DNA of 64,000 bases from Tricholoma matsutake (lineage: Eukaryota; Basidiomycota; Agaricomycetes; Agaricales; Tricholomataceae). Numbering within the stretch: position 1 is the stretch's first letter; every line of letters begins with the position of its first letter. The notes under the pieces were generated by a model that was given only the letters and a program-made list of their open reading frames with translations, was not told the origin of the DNA and searched no databases. A program made the position numbers and the translations under genes. Where the stretch lies: positions 6,634,001 through 6,698,000 of the forward strand of contig AP026545.1 in NCBI GenBank assembly GCA_026075535.2. Reading direction: 5' to 3'. Shown here piece by piece: positions 21,094 to 32,579 of this stretch.

Positions 21094-22172
21094 GCTGGAC
21101 TAACTAACTGGGCACCAGTATGGGATTCCTGGTCCAGCACCCCCCTTGAGGCAAGGTGGGACTTTTGGTGCTGCTCTTTCTGCTGCTGCCTGCCCTTGAC
21201 CTTGTTTCCTCCATGGCATCTGTGGGAGCAGGAGGATTCTGTATTGTTGGAGCCCAAAGGCTCCTGTTGTTGTTTGGGCTGCCACTTTGGGTTGGTGCCC
21301 TTGTGCTTTACTGCAGAAAGCTTATTGGCCTGGCTAGGGCTGTTGGGCTTGTTAACTGCCATTTGCCATGAGGCTTTGGTAATGATAGAATCCTTGACGT
21401 GTTTAAATGTCAACCCAGAGGTTGTGGTCATGTTAAGGACCATTGCAGACAGGGAGTCAAACTCATGCAGCATCATAGCAAGTAGGATCACTGCCTGTAT
21501 GAGTTCAGGGATGGTGACATTAGCAGCCATGAGGTGCTGGAATTTGTCTGCCATCTTAGCAATTTCTGGTGCAGGGTTTGCAGCCAGTATTTTAATAGAA
21601 ATTGTGGAGCTAAAGTCCATGAAGACCTGTGAGGGTCCATCTACACCATACTCGGTCTGCACAAACTCCCAGACCTCTCTTGCATTGTTCTTTCTATTGG
21701 TGTGTAGCCTGATGAATGGTGTGAGGTGGAGAACTAAACTTCCAGTTGCCTGGTCATCTTTGTTCACCCAAGATTGAATCCTGACCATTGCCTCTGCCAC
21801 AATAATAGTGTTAGTTGCCATAGGGGATGGCACCTGAGGTTATTTGCCACAGGCCTTGTGACTGAAGCCACGCCTTCATTGTGTCAGCCAATGCAAGATA
21901 GTTAGATCTGTCAAGAGGTGAATGAGTTTTTCGAGTGAAGAAGACATTATAAAGTGGCTGTAAAAGTGCTTGTCAGCTTTGCATTTGAAAAAAATGTTTC
22001 TCAGAGACAGAAACAAAGCACTCCTTTAGAGTACTGTCTAGCATGCTAGTTGCAGTTCACAAAGAGTGCACATTGCATTTTGCAGCTTGCAGAGAGTGCA
22101 TCAGGTATTTATGAGACGACTGTGTACAACACTGAGCTGCAGCCATTGCAGGCGCATCTATCAGTGTGCTCA

Positions 22173-22186
22173 CAGGGCCCATAATC
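22173..22186 (-). other. Copia 2 primer binding site
   Basis: Minus strand GATTATGGGCCCTG beside the LTR end TGCTGCAACA, the same arrangement as in copia 3 (56077-56090). The LTR itself survives only for about 38 bp (22187-22224) before gypsy E sequence begins. Confidence 0.7.
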
Positions 22187-22224
22187 TGTTGCAGCAGGCA
22201 GATATACTTAGGGTGTAGCATGGG

Positions 22225-22336
22225 TCACACCATGGGTAAATTTATGCACACCACACCCACACCTGCCAACACTCCAAGATATTATTTGTGAAGATGTGGC
22301 CCGAGCCAAGATTCATTTGAAAGTTGACTTATCTGA
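22225..22336 (+). pseudogene. pol: Gypsy E reverse transcriptase, first piece
   Basis: A short plus frame, LQDIICEDVARAKIHLKVDLS, is the RT segment just before the first catalytic Asp. It continues at 32286. The gypsy C target duplication (CTGA here, CCGA at 32286-32289) differs by a CpG-type change. Confidence 0.7.
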
Positions 22337-23466
22337 TGATGATACTTGACCAGGAAACCCAAACAAAACCCACAATAAGAGCTTGAATGGTATGACAATA
22401 GTTAGAGGAAGGTTGCAAGGTGGTACTAAATATCACTGCTGTAAACCAAGGGTATGAAAACAACTCTAGAGGGTGTGTGATGAAGTCTGATGAGGTTCGA
22501 AAGTATTCGAAGCATTGCGATGACGTTTGAGAGAAATTCGATAACAATCGAGAGTGTACAAAGCGCTGCGATAGCGTTTGAGAGAATTTTAATGAAGTTT
22601 GAAGAGTGTGCAAAGAGTGTAATGAAGTTCAAAGAGTGTGCAAAGAGGTCTGACAATGTTCGAAGAAGTTCAAAGAGGTGCAATGATGTTCAAAGAAGTT
22701 CGAAGGCCTTTATAGAAGATGAAGACACTTTTGAGGGTGACTGAGGATAGACTATAAGGATGTAGAAAGGTGTCAAGAGAGGATAGACAATATGCGATAG
22801 TTTCGAGAAGCTAGGACGAGGAGTTCGAGGAAATTTGGCATAAAACACTGAACTTTGAGAATAAGTTGAGACGCTTGGACTCAAGAGAATGGCTCTTAAA
22901 TCAGACGATTGGTGTGAGAGGACAATATGTTCTGTTTTTCTAAGTAGCTAGTACAAGGCTATATATGTTTGGGAGAAGTGATACTAAAAAGGAAATAAAA
23001 CATGAGGAATACATGAGGCAAGATATAAAACAATAGAGAATCTTTGCAAATCATAGAATAAATGAAAGAAGATAAGAAGGGAAACGTCTAGAGGCATGAT
23101 TTATCACTGGTACCTGTTCCCATTGATCCAATATATCATCAAGATGTCAAAGCGCCACAATCACATCCTAAAATCCCATCGTTGTGTCTCCTTGTGTCCG
23201 GTGGTGCTTGATATGTGATGCACTAACTCTTACAAGGTGTGCTGTGTGTATCCGAAGGGCAGTGCGATAGGTGTGCGGCAGCCGAAGGCATTCGAAGTAC
23301 TGCAAAGTCATTCGAGATTGTTCGAGATTGTTCCAAATCGATCGAAGTCAGTTGAAGTAGTTTTGGAGTGGTCTCATGGGGTTCATAGGGGTTGGGAGTG
23401 TGCATGTTGATGTGTTGATGCCTCTGGAGACGTTCCCAGAGCTTAGAGCGCACAGTGGACCTATCA
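22337..23466 (-). repeat. 3' LTR of gypsy C
   Basis: About 1130 bp, strongly similar to 31186-32285. Two stretches (about 22490-22700 and 23275-23360) are packed with TTCGA, TTCAAAG and GATCGA motifs every 10-13 bp. Confidence 0.92.
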
Positions 23467-23487
23467 TCCTCCCCCTTACTGAAATCC
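23466..23487 (-). other. 3' polypurine tract of gypsy C
   Basis: Minus strand CAGTAAGGGGGAGGAT touches the LTR start TGATAGG. The same 16 bases occur at 26604-26625 and 41306-41327. Confidence 0.85.
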
Positions 23488-23614
23488 TGACTGTCCCAGT
23501 CAGCCAATCGGAGTCATGTGTGAAATGCATGATTGTGTTGAAGCTGTAAACAAAACTTGAAAACTTCTCATTCTCCTTCCTCAACCTCTAAACTCTCAAT
23601 ACTAGCTTTTCGAA

Positions 23615-24947
23615 ATGTCTCTCCTTGCCGAACTCAATACCGACATCTTTGACTATGCCAAATCAATGCCTGAGTGCAATGCCGCTGAAGATTTGGACTT
23701 CGAAGTGTGGGGGAAGGGTTTTTGCGACAGAATGGTATGTTCCTGCATTCGTTTTGTTGTATGGTTGGCTAAAACATTTGGTCTTAGGCTGAATATGATG
23801 AGCTCGCTGACAATCTGGGCGAAGAGCGTGATCCAGCCGTTCAAAAGGTTGTTGATGAAGTTTTCGAGCTGTATCAGCCATTGGCCTGGCGCGAATGGCT
23901 TTCATGGGGTGCTGAGCTGTTGTTTTCAGAGTTGCGTGAAGAAGTGGAATGTGAAGATCAAGAAGCTGCTGAGGCAAAAGCATGGGCAGAGGCTGAGGAA
24001 GAGGCGAGGCACATTTGAGAGGAGGAGGAACTAGCTTGAGAGGTGGCAGCTGCTGCTAAGAAGGCAAAACTGGACAATTGGAGGGCCATTCTTGCCGAGG
24101 CCCGCAAAACAGTGCTGGGTGAGTTTCACGCCAAGAACCTTTTGAAGGCTGAGTTGTTGTGACAAAACAAGCAACTAGCAGCTGAAGCTAAATCGATCGA
24201 GGAGGCCAAAGCAGGGGTCGAGGATGAGGACGAGGATGAGGAGGAGCTACCCGTTGTGTGGGTGACTAAACAAAAGGTAGTGGAGATCGAAGGAGGCGAA
24301 GATGGGGAGCACGAAGTTGAGGACTCCATGGAGTCAAAGCGAGCAAAGTTCGCAATGAGCAGACTGCTCGATTTCAAGGGTCCGGTGAGTGTTCGTTTTG
24401 TTTTCGAAGGGTTTTTGGAGTCCTAATTGTTTCATAGTGCGATCGATGTGCTGGGATGAGATCTCAGCCACGCTGTGTGGTTGAAGAAGGGGCCCCAAAG
24501 TGCGTCAAGTGCACCGATGCTCTGCAGGGATGTTATTGGGAGGGGGTGTTGAGGAAAGGGTTTTGAAAAGGTGAGGCAAGGAAATTCAGGGCTGTGAAAG
24601 ACATTTCGCAGTCGAAACCAGGTGTGTTTCTTGTTTGACTATGCAACTTTTTCTAACTTTCTGATCAGATTATTTTAGCTCTTCACATTTGAGTTGTCAG
24701 GCCGGTCAAGCCAGAGGAGATGGTTGCAGGACCGTCGAAACCGTCTATGCTGAAATCGAAACATAAAAAGCGGTCAAAAGGGAAAGGCAAAGCGAAGGAG
24801 GTATCGTCGAATGACAATATTGAGGTCATTAGCAATGAATGGGTCATTCGATGGAAGATGCTTGCAGCCAAATTGGTGCAGAAGAAGGTGGAGATGGAAG
24901 TTCTAGGTAGGGAGATAGAACTTTTAGAAGTTATGATAGAGGAGTAA
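23615..24947 (+). pseudogene. Antisense spliced gene with a Zn2Cys6-like cluster, inside gypsy C
   Basis: Plus strand, opposite to gypsy C pol. Exon 1 (23615-23734) starts MSLLAELNTDIFDYAKSM. Intron 1 is 23735-23787 (GTATGT...TTAG). Exon 2 is a long Glu/Ala-rich coiled coil and acidic stretch (EDEDEDEEELP). Intron 2 is 24385-24437 (GTGAGT...CATAG). Exon 3 holds six cysteines spaced C-x2-C-x8-C-x8-C-x2-C-x6-C, close to a fungal binuclear zinc cluster. Intron 3 starts at 24622; its acceptor is unclear (about 24713). The last exon is Lys-rich and ends at 24947. The only stops (24016, 24037, 24160, 24564) are TGA where CGA is plausible. It may encode a DNA-binding regulator, which is inference. 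Confidence 0.6.
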
Positions 24948-25339
24948 AAAAAAAAAGACTTCATTGTATTTTTGTATTTTTCTTTTTCTTTTCAATCTAA
25001 ATATTGTGAGTCTCGAAAAAGTAGCAAATAAAAGTAGAAAAAAAAGAAAGAAGAATGGAGAGAATAAGGGAAAGGCTCAGTAGATCATCATGGTCGAAAA
25101 ACCCTTTTGGAGTTTGTGCGACCATGCTATAATGCGATATCACGACTTTTATTGTACACTAAAAGAGATCAAAGTCATAGGTAAGTGATCGTGAACAAAG
25201 AAAGGGAATAATTATTGGTCTTCAAAGTCTGGAAGATCTTCGGGAATATCTTCGTCAACGTTCGAAGTGTTTCGAGGCATTCAGAGTCGATATCAAGGAA
25301 GTTCAGCGGCAGGGGAATTGATTTTCATGCAAAATAGGG

Positions 25340-26530
25340 ATGGAGTCGGAAGGCTGCGACTGGTCAATGAAATACTGATTCATCGAGTTTGCAGATGATG
25401 TAGGCTCCTCCATAGTTTCGATTGATGACAATGAGTGGACCTAAATATTGAGGTCGCATCTTGCGATTGAGGGATTTCTCGATTTGCATGTTGCGAAGTA
25501 GGACCAGGTCGCCTTTTTCGAAGTTGTAGTCATGCATTGTTCATTTGTGAACGAGTTCAAAACATTTTGCAGCTTTGAGTTGAGCAGTATAGACTTTCGA
25601 ATAGAGAATTTTGAGGTTGGCTGATTGTTTCTGTAGTGCTATTGCTCTTTGAGTGATGAGATCGGTTGTCGATAAGATAGAATCGGGAGGGGGTTGCAAG
25701 TATGTTGCTTTGGAGATGTCGAGCAGGATTAGGGGATGTGATCCTGTAATTGCGAAGTAAGGAGAGCAACCCATGCATCTACGAACCGTAACTCATTCTG
25801 CCCAAAACACCGAGTGTGCTCCAGCCAACCATTTGCTCTGATCTCCATCGACTGCTTTGAATAACGATTGTCGAATATCGAAATGAGCTCGTTTGATGAT
25901 TCCGTTTGCACGAGAGTTGTAGCCACTAATTCGAATGTGGTTAATATGATATCATTTTGAAAGGTACTCCAACACTGCGATGAATGCTGATCCGTTATCG
26001 CTCACGATTTCATATAGTGAACCCCATCTACAAATGATATCTTTGAAGATCCAGTCCCCGAGGGTCATGGCATTTTCTTGTCAAAGGTTTCGCCACTTGG
26101 GATAAGTCATTAGTGAACATCGACCTTGTACGATATACTTGAATCCGCTTGAGGGAGGCATTTGCATGGTATCGATGTAGACTTTGCCGAATAAAGGCGA
26201 TGGTAGGTGGGATAAGGAGATTTTGAGTTTGTTGTACCTGGCACAGGTGGCAAGTGCGAATATACCATGTGATGTCTGCTTTCATGTTAGGCCACCAAAA
26301 CTGTAGGGAAATAATGGCTTTTGTCACAAAGACCATTTTGTGTCCGATGTTGTCGTGAGCTGCACGAATGACTTCGAGATGACATTCGGGAATTGCAACA
26401 ATTTTGTGAGCTCTGTGTGAGTCTTTCCTCCAAAGTTTGCTGCAATCTAAGAAGAATTCGGTGCAATATTGAACAAAGGTAGCATATTTGGAATCTGATA
26501 AATCTGGAGGTCATACCAAATCCTCTAACC
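25340..26530 (-). pseudogene. pol: Gypsy C integrase
   Basis: Zinc site: HLEVIRAAHDNIGHK, then CHLCQ near 26240-26390. Catalytic core: VYIDT (first Asp, near 26170), SDNGSAF (second Asp, near 26005), then RANGIIKRAHFD near 25890, where the expected catalytic Glu codon GAA is AAA. That change equals CpG to CpA at ATC-GAA. A C-terminal GPLIVINRNYGGAYIICKL block lies near 25400-25460. Multiple stops are present. Confidence 0.82.
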
Positions 26531-26534
26531 ATTT

Positions 26535-28860
26535 TCAAACACGAATTAATCTTTCGTCTTCCTTTTTTGCATTGTTTGTTTGTGGGACATCGTTGTTGGT
26601 CGGATCCTCCCCCTTACTGAGATCCGAGGAGAGGGAGAGTGTCGAAACTCGATAGGAAGTGAAGGGTCGAGTCGTAATGGGATTGATTTGGTGTACAAAA
26701 CCATGAAGATGGTCGATCCAGTCTCCGAAATCATTTTCGTTATCGAACTGGTCATCTTCATCTTGTGGAGGATGTCTCGAAAGTCCGTCTGGACCATGAT
26801 GTGTACCTGCGACATGAACTAACGTGAAGTGAAAAGTGAGGATCGAGATGATCCATCGATTGATGCTAGCGCTAGGTGCAATATCAGGGTTTGAGAGCAT
26901 GCCTTTGATATACCTTGTGTTGACTTCAACGATGAGGTTTCGGACCCCTATTAGGTACAGTCGAAGTGCTCCGAGAGCACGATATAGACCGTAGAGTTCG
27001 AGTTTCGCTTGTGAAAACCATGCATGATCAAGCTGAATCGACTGTAATATCATTTTCGAAGGTTGTTGGGATCGCATTGCATGAGAAAGAAGCCAATAGC
27101 GATGTACGAAGTATTGACTGATAGGATAACTGGGGTGTCGGATGAGTAGTTGATAGTGCAAATTGCTGGGGAGTTGATCAATGCTTGCTTCAGGTCTTCC
27201 TGTGCTGTGATTTGTTTCGGTCCAAAATTGAAAGGGACATCTTTTTGTGTAAGGTGTATTAGAGCTGTAGCATGTTGAGTGAAGTTTCGAATAAAGATAC
27301 AACAAACTCCAATGGTTCCTAGAAATGCCTTGACTTCGGTAAGGCTTCGACAAGGCCCCCATTTGCTAACTGCTGTGATGCGAGTGGGATCAGCCATACG
27401 ACCTTCGATATTGCATCGATGACCTAGAACAATTATTTTGGAGATGCAAAGGTAAAGTTTCGGACCAGAAAATGTTCCTCCGCAATACTTCATGTGTTGG
27501 ACTATACAATTTAGATTCCCGAAATGCTCCCAAACGAAGCATCAAATGCCTGGATTATCGGCAATCGTCTTGTAAGATCCTCTGATAGTTCGATATTCTG
27601 ATTTTGGACCCTTAACTGGTGTGTCGTCGATGTAAGGGATGGTGATATGAGGGATTTTGGGTTGTAGGATAAATGTTACGTCATTGTGTAAGATTGGAAC
27701 CGAGTTTGTCCAACCCATCGGTAGGGTGACAATTCAAAGCACTCTGAAAGGTGTCTGAAACATTGTTAGATCTCGAGATGATTCTGCAACTTTCCTTTCA
27801 TCGAATGCAACATATAAGTCCAACATTCCACTGCAAGTGTGTCCGCCAAATTGTTCAGCTAGATGCTCGGGGATCAGGACGATGCCAGAGTGCTGTATCG
27901 TTACTTGATTAAGAGGCTCGAGACTGTGGATGATTCAAAGTGATTTTGCATCTTTCTTCGCAACGCAAAACCATTGCGACCAATACGATGAGTTCGACAA
28001 CTCATATACTCCTACTTCTATCTTCTTTTTCAGCATCTCGCAGATCTGTTTGTACAGACCAGGAGGTATAGGGATATTATGTTTGACCCATGGAGTATGA
28101 GGAATAACAGGGAATTCAATAGGAGGAAAGAAGTCGGGGCGAAAGCTTCCTCATTCTTGTTCGGTCCATGCGAAACCTGTTTCGTGATTTCGAATAAAAT
28201 TGTGCATAAGCTTTCATTCTTCTGGCCATAGAAAATTGCCAGGATGGTTTTTGTCAATAATAGCTTTGCATTCAAGTGTATATTGGGGAGAAGGGACGAA
28301 TGATGGGGGGTGAGGATTGAGTTTTGGCATTTGCTCGAGGGGGTTGCCAGTGATTGTTTGAATGATGCAAAATTGATTGGGTAGTTCAGTAATAACTGGT
28401 CGAACTTTCTGTGCGACTGGTTTGTATGGCTTCTTCGAGGCTGCAAAGGTTGGGTATATAGAGTCAGTTGACGAGACATGGGGAGGGGAAATGATAGTGA
28501 AGTTGTGCATAGAGGTGGCTGTCGAGGCCAATAAAGACGTTGCATACTGGTGACTAGCCATTAAATATAAGTTCGCAAGGATCAAAGAAAAGGAAAAGGG
28601 GTTCAAAGAGTTTGAGGAGTCAATATTGGGAATAATTGCAGTGTACTCAATAGTTATAGAGGAATTAAAATGGTGGAAAGAAATAATGAGGGCACACTGG
28701 TTATTCTCTGAGATTCTATCCTCTAGTTGCAAAAATCCTCGTGAACTACTCTTCTTCATTGATTTGATCAGGGAATGGTCGGAATAGCACAGAATTGTGT
28801 TGAGTTCGGATTGAATATAGTTATCGTCTGCACTTCGTTTCAATAATTTTTGACCGTACT
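26535..28860 (-). pseudogene. pol: Gypsy C reverse transcriptase and RNase H
   Basis: Minus frames contain GVYELSNSSYWSQWFCVAKKD, GMLDLYVAFDERKV, TPFRVL, LPMGWTNSVPILHNDVTF and the catalytic YIDD (27624-27635). Then follow the connection KAFLGTIGVCCIFIRNF and the RNase H end FTLVHVAGTHHGPDGLSRHP (near 26790-26830). This order is Ty3/gypsy. Frames switch several times, so no full product is possible. Confidence 0.85.
26604..26625 (-). other. Central polypurine tract of gypsy C
   Basis: CAGTAAGGGGGAGGAT on the minus strand, a copy of the 3' tract, located between RNase H and integrase. Also conserved in gypsy D (41306-41327). Confidence 0.75.
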
Positions 28861-28881
28861 CTCTGTGGAAAAGTCGAATGG

Positions 28882-29316
28882 TCATCCGAGCAGAATGTCA
28901 TATGCTGGATCGTGAATGATGTGTATCTGCATATAGAGAGTGATGCTACCAACTTTGCAAGGTACGTTCCGTGCTAAACCTAGACTCTGGTCAATACCAC
29001 TGTTAGCCGATTGCAGAGGGATGTGTATCGAAGGATTGTATGTGAGACTGAGTTCATGACAGACTTCTTCCGACATTGCAATGATCAATGAACCCGGATC
29101 AACTATGCTTTCAACTGGATTTCTGCCATTGATGTTCATAATAACCAATCCAATAGAATGCAATTCCTTCACTGCGATAAAAGGTTTGGGTATTTCTCCA
29201 GGGCGAAGACTGCTAATATAGGTTTTGTAAGGGTCATCAATTACAAATATGTCATCGTGAAGGAGATTCATAGTGTTATTTGCTGGATATGATGCACAGT
29301 GACCTGTTCCTTCCAT
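28882..29316 (-). pseudogene. pol: Gypsy C retropepsin-like protease with DPGS active site
   Basis: A 144-codon open frame. Around residues 71-76 the expected D-T/S-G is VDPGSL, followed by the normal hydrophobic strand LIIAMSEEVCHEL. A second hydrophobic pattern AYDILLG ends the fold. Gypsy D has the same VDPGSL, so Pro in the active-site loop is a family trait and not a random mutation. Confidence 0.7.
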
Positions 29317-30106
29317 TTTGTACGAACTTCAGGTGATAGGGAAAGTAATTCTTCGGGAGTTGGAGTGATAATCAGTGTTTTTATCGATCGAGTGAAAACG
29401 TCTTCAGTGATTTTGTCCTTTTGAATGGGAGCTTGGGTATGGTATGATGGGCCGTCCTTCACTTTTCCTGTCAATGTGAAGTTGCATTTGTGAGGCGGTA
29501 GGTACAAATTTTCTTTAGTGCCGTTGTAGGGATGTATTACCAGTTGCAATGATTGCTCAGAGGTCGAAGACAGTGCTGTATTTGAAGTAGATGGGTTGGT
29601 CACTGTGGATGATATTGATGGTGCCAGTAGTTGTGGGATGAATTGTTTGACCATCGCAGGGATCGAGGGCTGTGAGGTAGGAGCTGTTGGCACATTCAGA
29701 TCAGTTCACATAAAAGGTCTACCACTTTGCAAAGCATATATCTCTTGTTTGAGTTGTGTGATACAATCTTCGGCCATTGTGGATAAGTCAGTAATTTGGT
29801 AGACACCCCTGGATGGCATTGAAGAAACTGTCGAAGGTGCGATATTATACATTAGCGAAGGGGTAAGGTTAGATGGAGGGTTTCGTCGAGTCCATTCATC
29901 AATCCTGTCCTTGATAAAATGACCAGGGATGCTTCGAGAGTGAATTGACCATTTGGGAGAATGATTTTGCCTTCTGTGTCCTTCTTACACTTTCCTTCAT
30001 TGATATAAGACTGGCAAACCAAGCAGTCACTAATAAAATGTCCTGTAAGCCCACAAAAGATGCAAACTAAGGTTTTGAGCTGGTCTGAACAAAATCCACT
30101 GTTAGG

Positions 30107-31090
30107 TCAAGTAGTGTTCATGGTCTTTGAACCTGCTAAAGCTGTTACAAGAGTGGCTGTGAATTTCTCAAGGATTGCCATAAGGTCTTCCAATTTAATT
30201 TGGGGCAAAGATGTCGATGTTGTTGGGATCGCCGAAGGTGCTACAGAATGCAAACTAAGTAGCGATGTCGAATCTGAGCCGATAGATCCTGCTAAAATGA
30301 ATTTTGCCACTGTGTGAATATCGTCGAGTGGGTAGGAGTCATCGGGGTAGTGATCGGGGAGTTTTAGTTCGAGTTGTCGAGCAATTCTAGCCCATAAGCC
30401 TGGTTGGAAACCCTGGATGAAGGCTCTGCTTTGTTCCATGTCGGAAATCCTGCCTTTAGTAGATAGAAACTTTGTAATGTTATAGAATGACTGATAGTAT
30501 AATCCCAAATCGCTTGCGCTGTAAATACCTATGCAAAGTTGTTCGCCGACAAGTTTGTCCATGTCCAAAATTGACCATTTCTGATCGTCTTCGGAACCAG
30601 GGTACAGTTGGTGAATGGCGATGCAAAAGTTCTGGAACAAAATGCTGGCATCGTATTCTGGAATCGATTCCCAGAGTTCAGAAGTGTCGATATTGAGGTA
30701 GCGACAAGCATGCTTCTTCATCTCTTCCAAGTTCATGACATTGCACACCGAGAAAAGTAATTTGAGCTTGTTAAAGTATCTGCAAAGTTCTTGCAGCTGG
30801 GTAGGGTCAAATTTCGGAGCTGTGGAATGACCATGAGCTGGCATCATTGCTTGCATAGTCATGAATGCAATGTTTCTAGGGGTAGGGGTTAAAACTTGTG
30901 TGAATGATGGTAGAGGAGTCGAAGTTGTTGGAAGGATGAATGAAGATGTAGACGATGAAGACAAAGATGATGTCGAGGGCGATGAGATTGGTGAAGGGAA
31001 TAGTCAACGACAAGTCAATTCTGCTTTGGAAACAGGTATAAGAATATCTCCCGATTGTTCGAGAGATTTGAAGGCATGGCGAGTGTTGAT
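30107..31090 (-). pseudogene. gag: Gypsy C gag
   Basis: The main frame (30964 to 30107) has a gag-type helical core: LCRYFNKLKLLFSVCNVM, YLNIDTSELWESIPEYD, GRISDMEQSRAFIQGFQPGL. An upstream piece (ATG near 31079) aligns with the start of gypsy D gag but is out of frame with it. A degraded zinc-knuckle region (CFVGLQDILL, expected C-x2-C) follows near 30060. Confidence 0.7.
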
Positions 31091-31185
31091 TTGTAGGTTT
31101 CTAGCTTGTGTTGGCCTAAGCCAGGAGATTCAAGATGGATTAGGCAATGAAATGATTTAGAAACCCCTCGCGGTGGGCTCCAAAA

Positions 31186-32285
31186 TGATGATACTTGACC
31201 AGGAAACCCAAACAAAACCCACAATAAGGGCTCAAATGGTATAATGCTAGTTAGAGGAAGGTTGCAAGGTGGTACTAAATATCACCACTGTAAACCAAGG
31301 GTATGAAAACAACTCTAGAGGGTGTGCGATGAAGTCCGATGAGGTTTGAAAGTATTCAAAGCATTGTGATGATGTTCAAGAGAAATTTGATAATGATCGA
31401 GAGTGTACAAAGCGCTGCAATAGCATTTGAGAGAATTTTAATGAAGTTCAAAGAGTGTGCAAAGAGTGTAATGAAGTTCAAAGAGTGTGTGAAGAGGTCT
31501 GACAATGTTCGAAGAGGTCCGATGATGTTTGAAGGCCTTTATAGAAGATGAAGACGCTTTCGACAGTGACTGAGGATAGACTATAAGGATGTAGAAAGGT
31601 GTCGAGAGAGGATAGATGATATGCAATAGTTTTGAGAAGCTAGTACGAGGAGTTCGAAAAAATTTAGCATAAAACACTGAACTTTGAGAATAAGTCGAGA
31701 GGCTTGGACTCAAGAGAATGGCTCTTAAATCAGACGATTGGTGTGAGAGGACAATATGTTCTGTTTTTCTAACAAGGCTATATATGTTTGGGGGAAGTGA
31801 TACTAAAAAGGAAATAAAACATTAGGAATACATGAGGCAAGATATAAAACAATAGAGAATCTTTGCAAATCATAGAATAAATGAAAGAAGATAAGAAGGG
31901 AAACATCTAGAGGCATGATTTATCACTGGTACCTGTCCCCATTGATCCAATATATCATCAAGATGTCAAAGTGCCACAATCGCATCCTAAAATCCTGTCG
32001 TTGTGTCTCCTTGTGTCCAGTGGTGCTTGATATGCGATGCACTAACTCTTACAAGGTGTGCTGTGTGTATCCGAAGGGCAGTGAAATAGGTGTGCAGTGG
32101 CTGAAGGCATTTGAAGTCGTTCGAAGTCATTCGAGATCATTCGAGATCATTCGAAATCAATCGAAGTCGGTCAAAGTAGTTTTGGAGTGGTCTCGCGGGG
32201 TTTGTAGGGGTTGGGAGCATGCATGTTGATGTGTAGATGCCTCTGGAGACGTTCCCAGAGCTTAGAGCACACAGTGGACCTATCA
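31186..32285 (-). repeat. 5' LTR of gypsy C
   Basis: About 1100 bp, near-identical to 22337-23466. The internal side reads TTTTGGAGCCCACCGCGAGG on the minus strand, a TGG-led primer site complementary to a tRNA 3' end that I cannot assign. Confidence 0.92.
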
Positions 32286-32579
32286 CCGACACATATGAAC
32301 AGGTCCAAGTATGGGAAGAAGATGTATGGAAGACTGCATTTGCCACAATTGCAGGAACCTACATTAGCAATATCATGCAACAAGGAGACTGTAATGCACT
32401 GGCAACCTTCCAATGACTTATGACATCCATATTCAGAGATGTCATTGGTAAATTTATGCATGTATACTTAGATGATATCTTCATCTACTCAGACACTCCT
32501 GAGGAGCACAAAGCCCACCTTCATATTGTTTTCAAACACCTTAGAAGCAACCAGCTATTCCTCAAATGGTCAAAATGCG
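32286..32579 (+). pseudogene. pol: Gypsy E reverse transcriptase, second piece
   Basis: Plus frame with DTYEQVQVWEEDVWKTAFAT, QQGDCNALATFQ, one TGA, and VYLDDIFIYSDTPEEH, where YLDD (32465-32476) is the catalytic box. It breaks at KWSKC, where X1 is inserted, and resumes at 34683 with KCELYAE. Confidence 0.85.

Larger units (their letters stand above)
19829..21833 (-). pseudogene. gag: Copia 2 gag (split)
   Basis: From an ATG near 21831 the minus frame reads a copia gag: WVNKDDQATGSLVLHLTP, VWEFVQTEYG, then NPAPEIAKMADKFQHLMAAN, a block almost identical to the copia 3 gag. A Gln/Lys/Gly-rich tail follows. The frame is interrupted by the insert at 20151-21093, resumes around 20090 with GNSAIIPPLLLEKC, and reaches the G insertion site at 19833. 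In-frame stops are mostly TGA. Confidence 0.8.
12415..22224 (-). mobile_element. Copia 2: degraded relative of copia 3
   Basis: Minus order: LTR remnant (22187-22224), primer site (22173-22186), gag (from 21833), protease and integrase (13813 to 12420). The integrase is cut by the gypsy B LTR and RT is missing. Protein similarity to copia 3 is strong throughout, so both belong to one family. Two insertions split it: G (13962-19828) and a 0.94-kb segment (20151-21093). The reading continues across each when it is removed. Confidence 0.85.
22337..32285 (-). mobile_element. Gypsy C: full-length Ty3/gypsy element, about 9.95 kb
   Basis: LTRs of about 1.1 kb (22337-23466 and 31186-32285) both start TGATGATACTTGACC and end GGACCTATCA (plus-strand view). 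Minus order: gag, protease, RT, RNase H, integrase, then a 1.5-kb region with an antisense gene, a polypurine tract and the 3' LTR. A second identical purine tract lies in mid-pol. Many frameshifts and stops make pol inactive. It is inserted in the RT of gypsy E. Confidence 0.92.
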
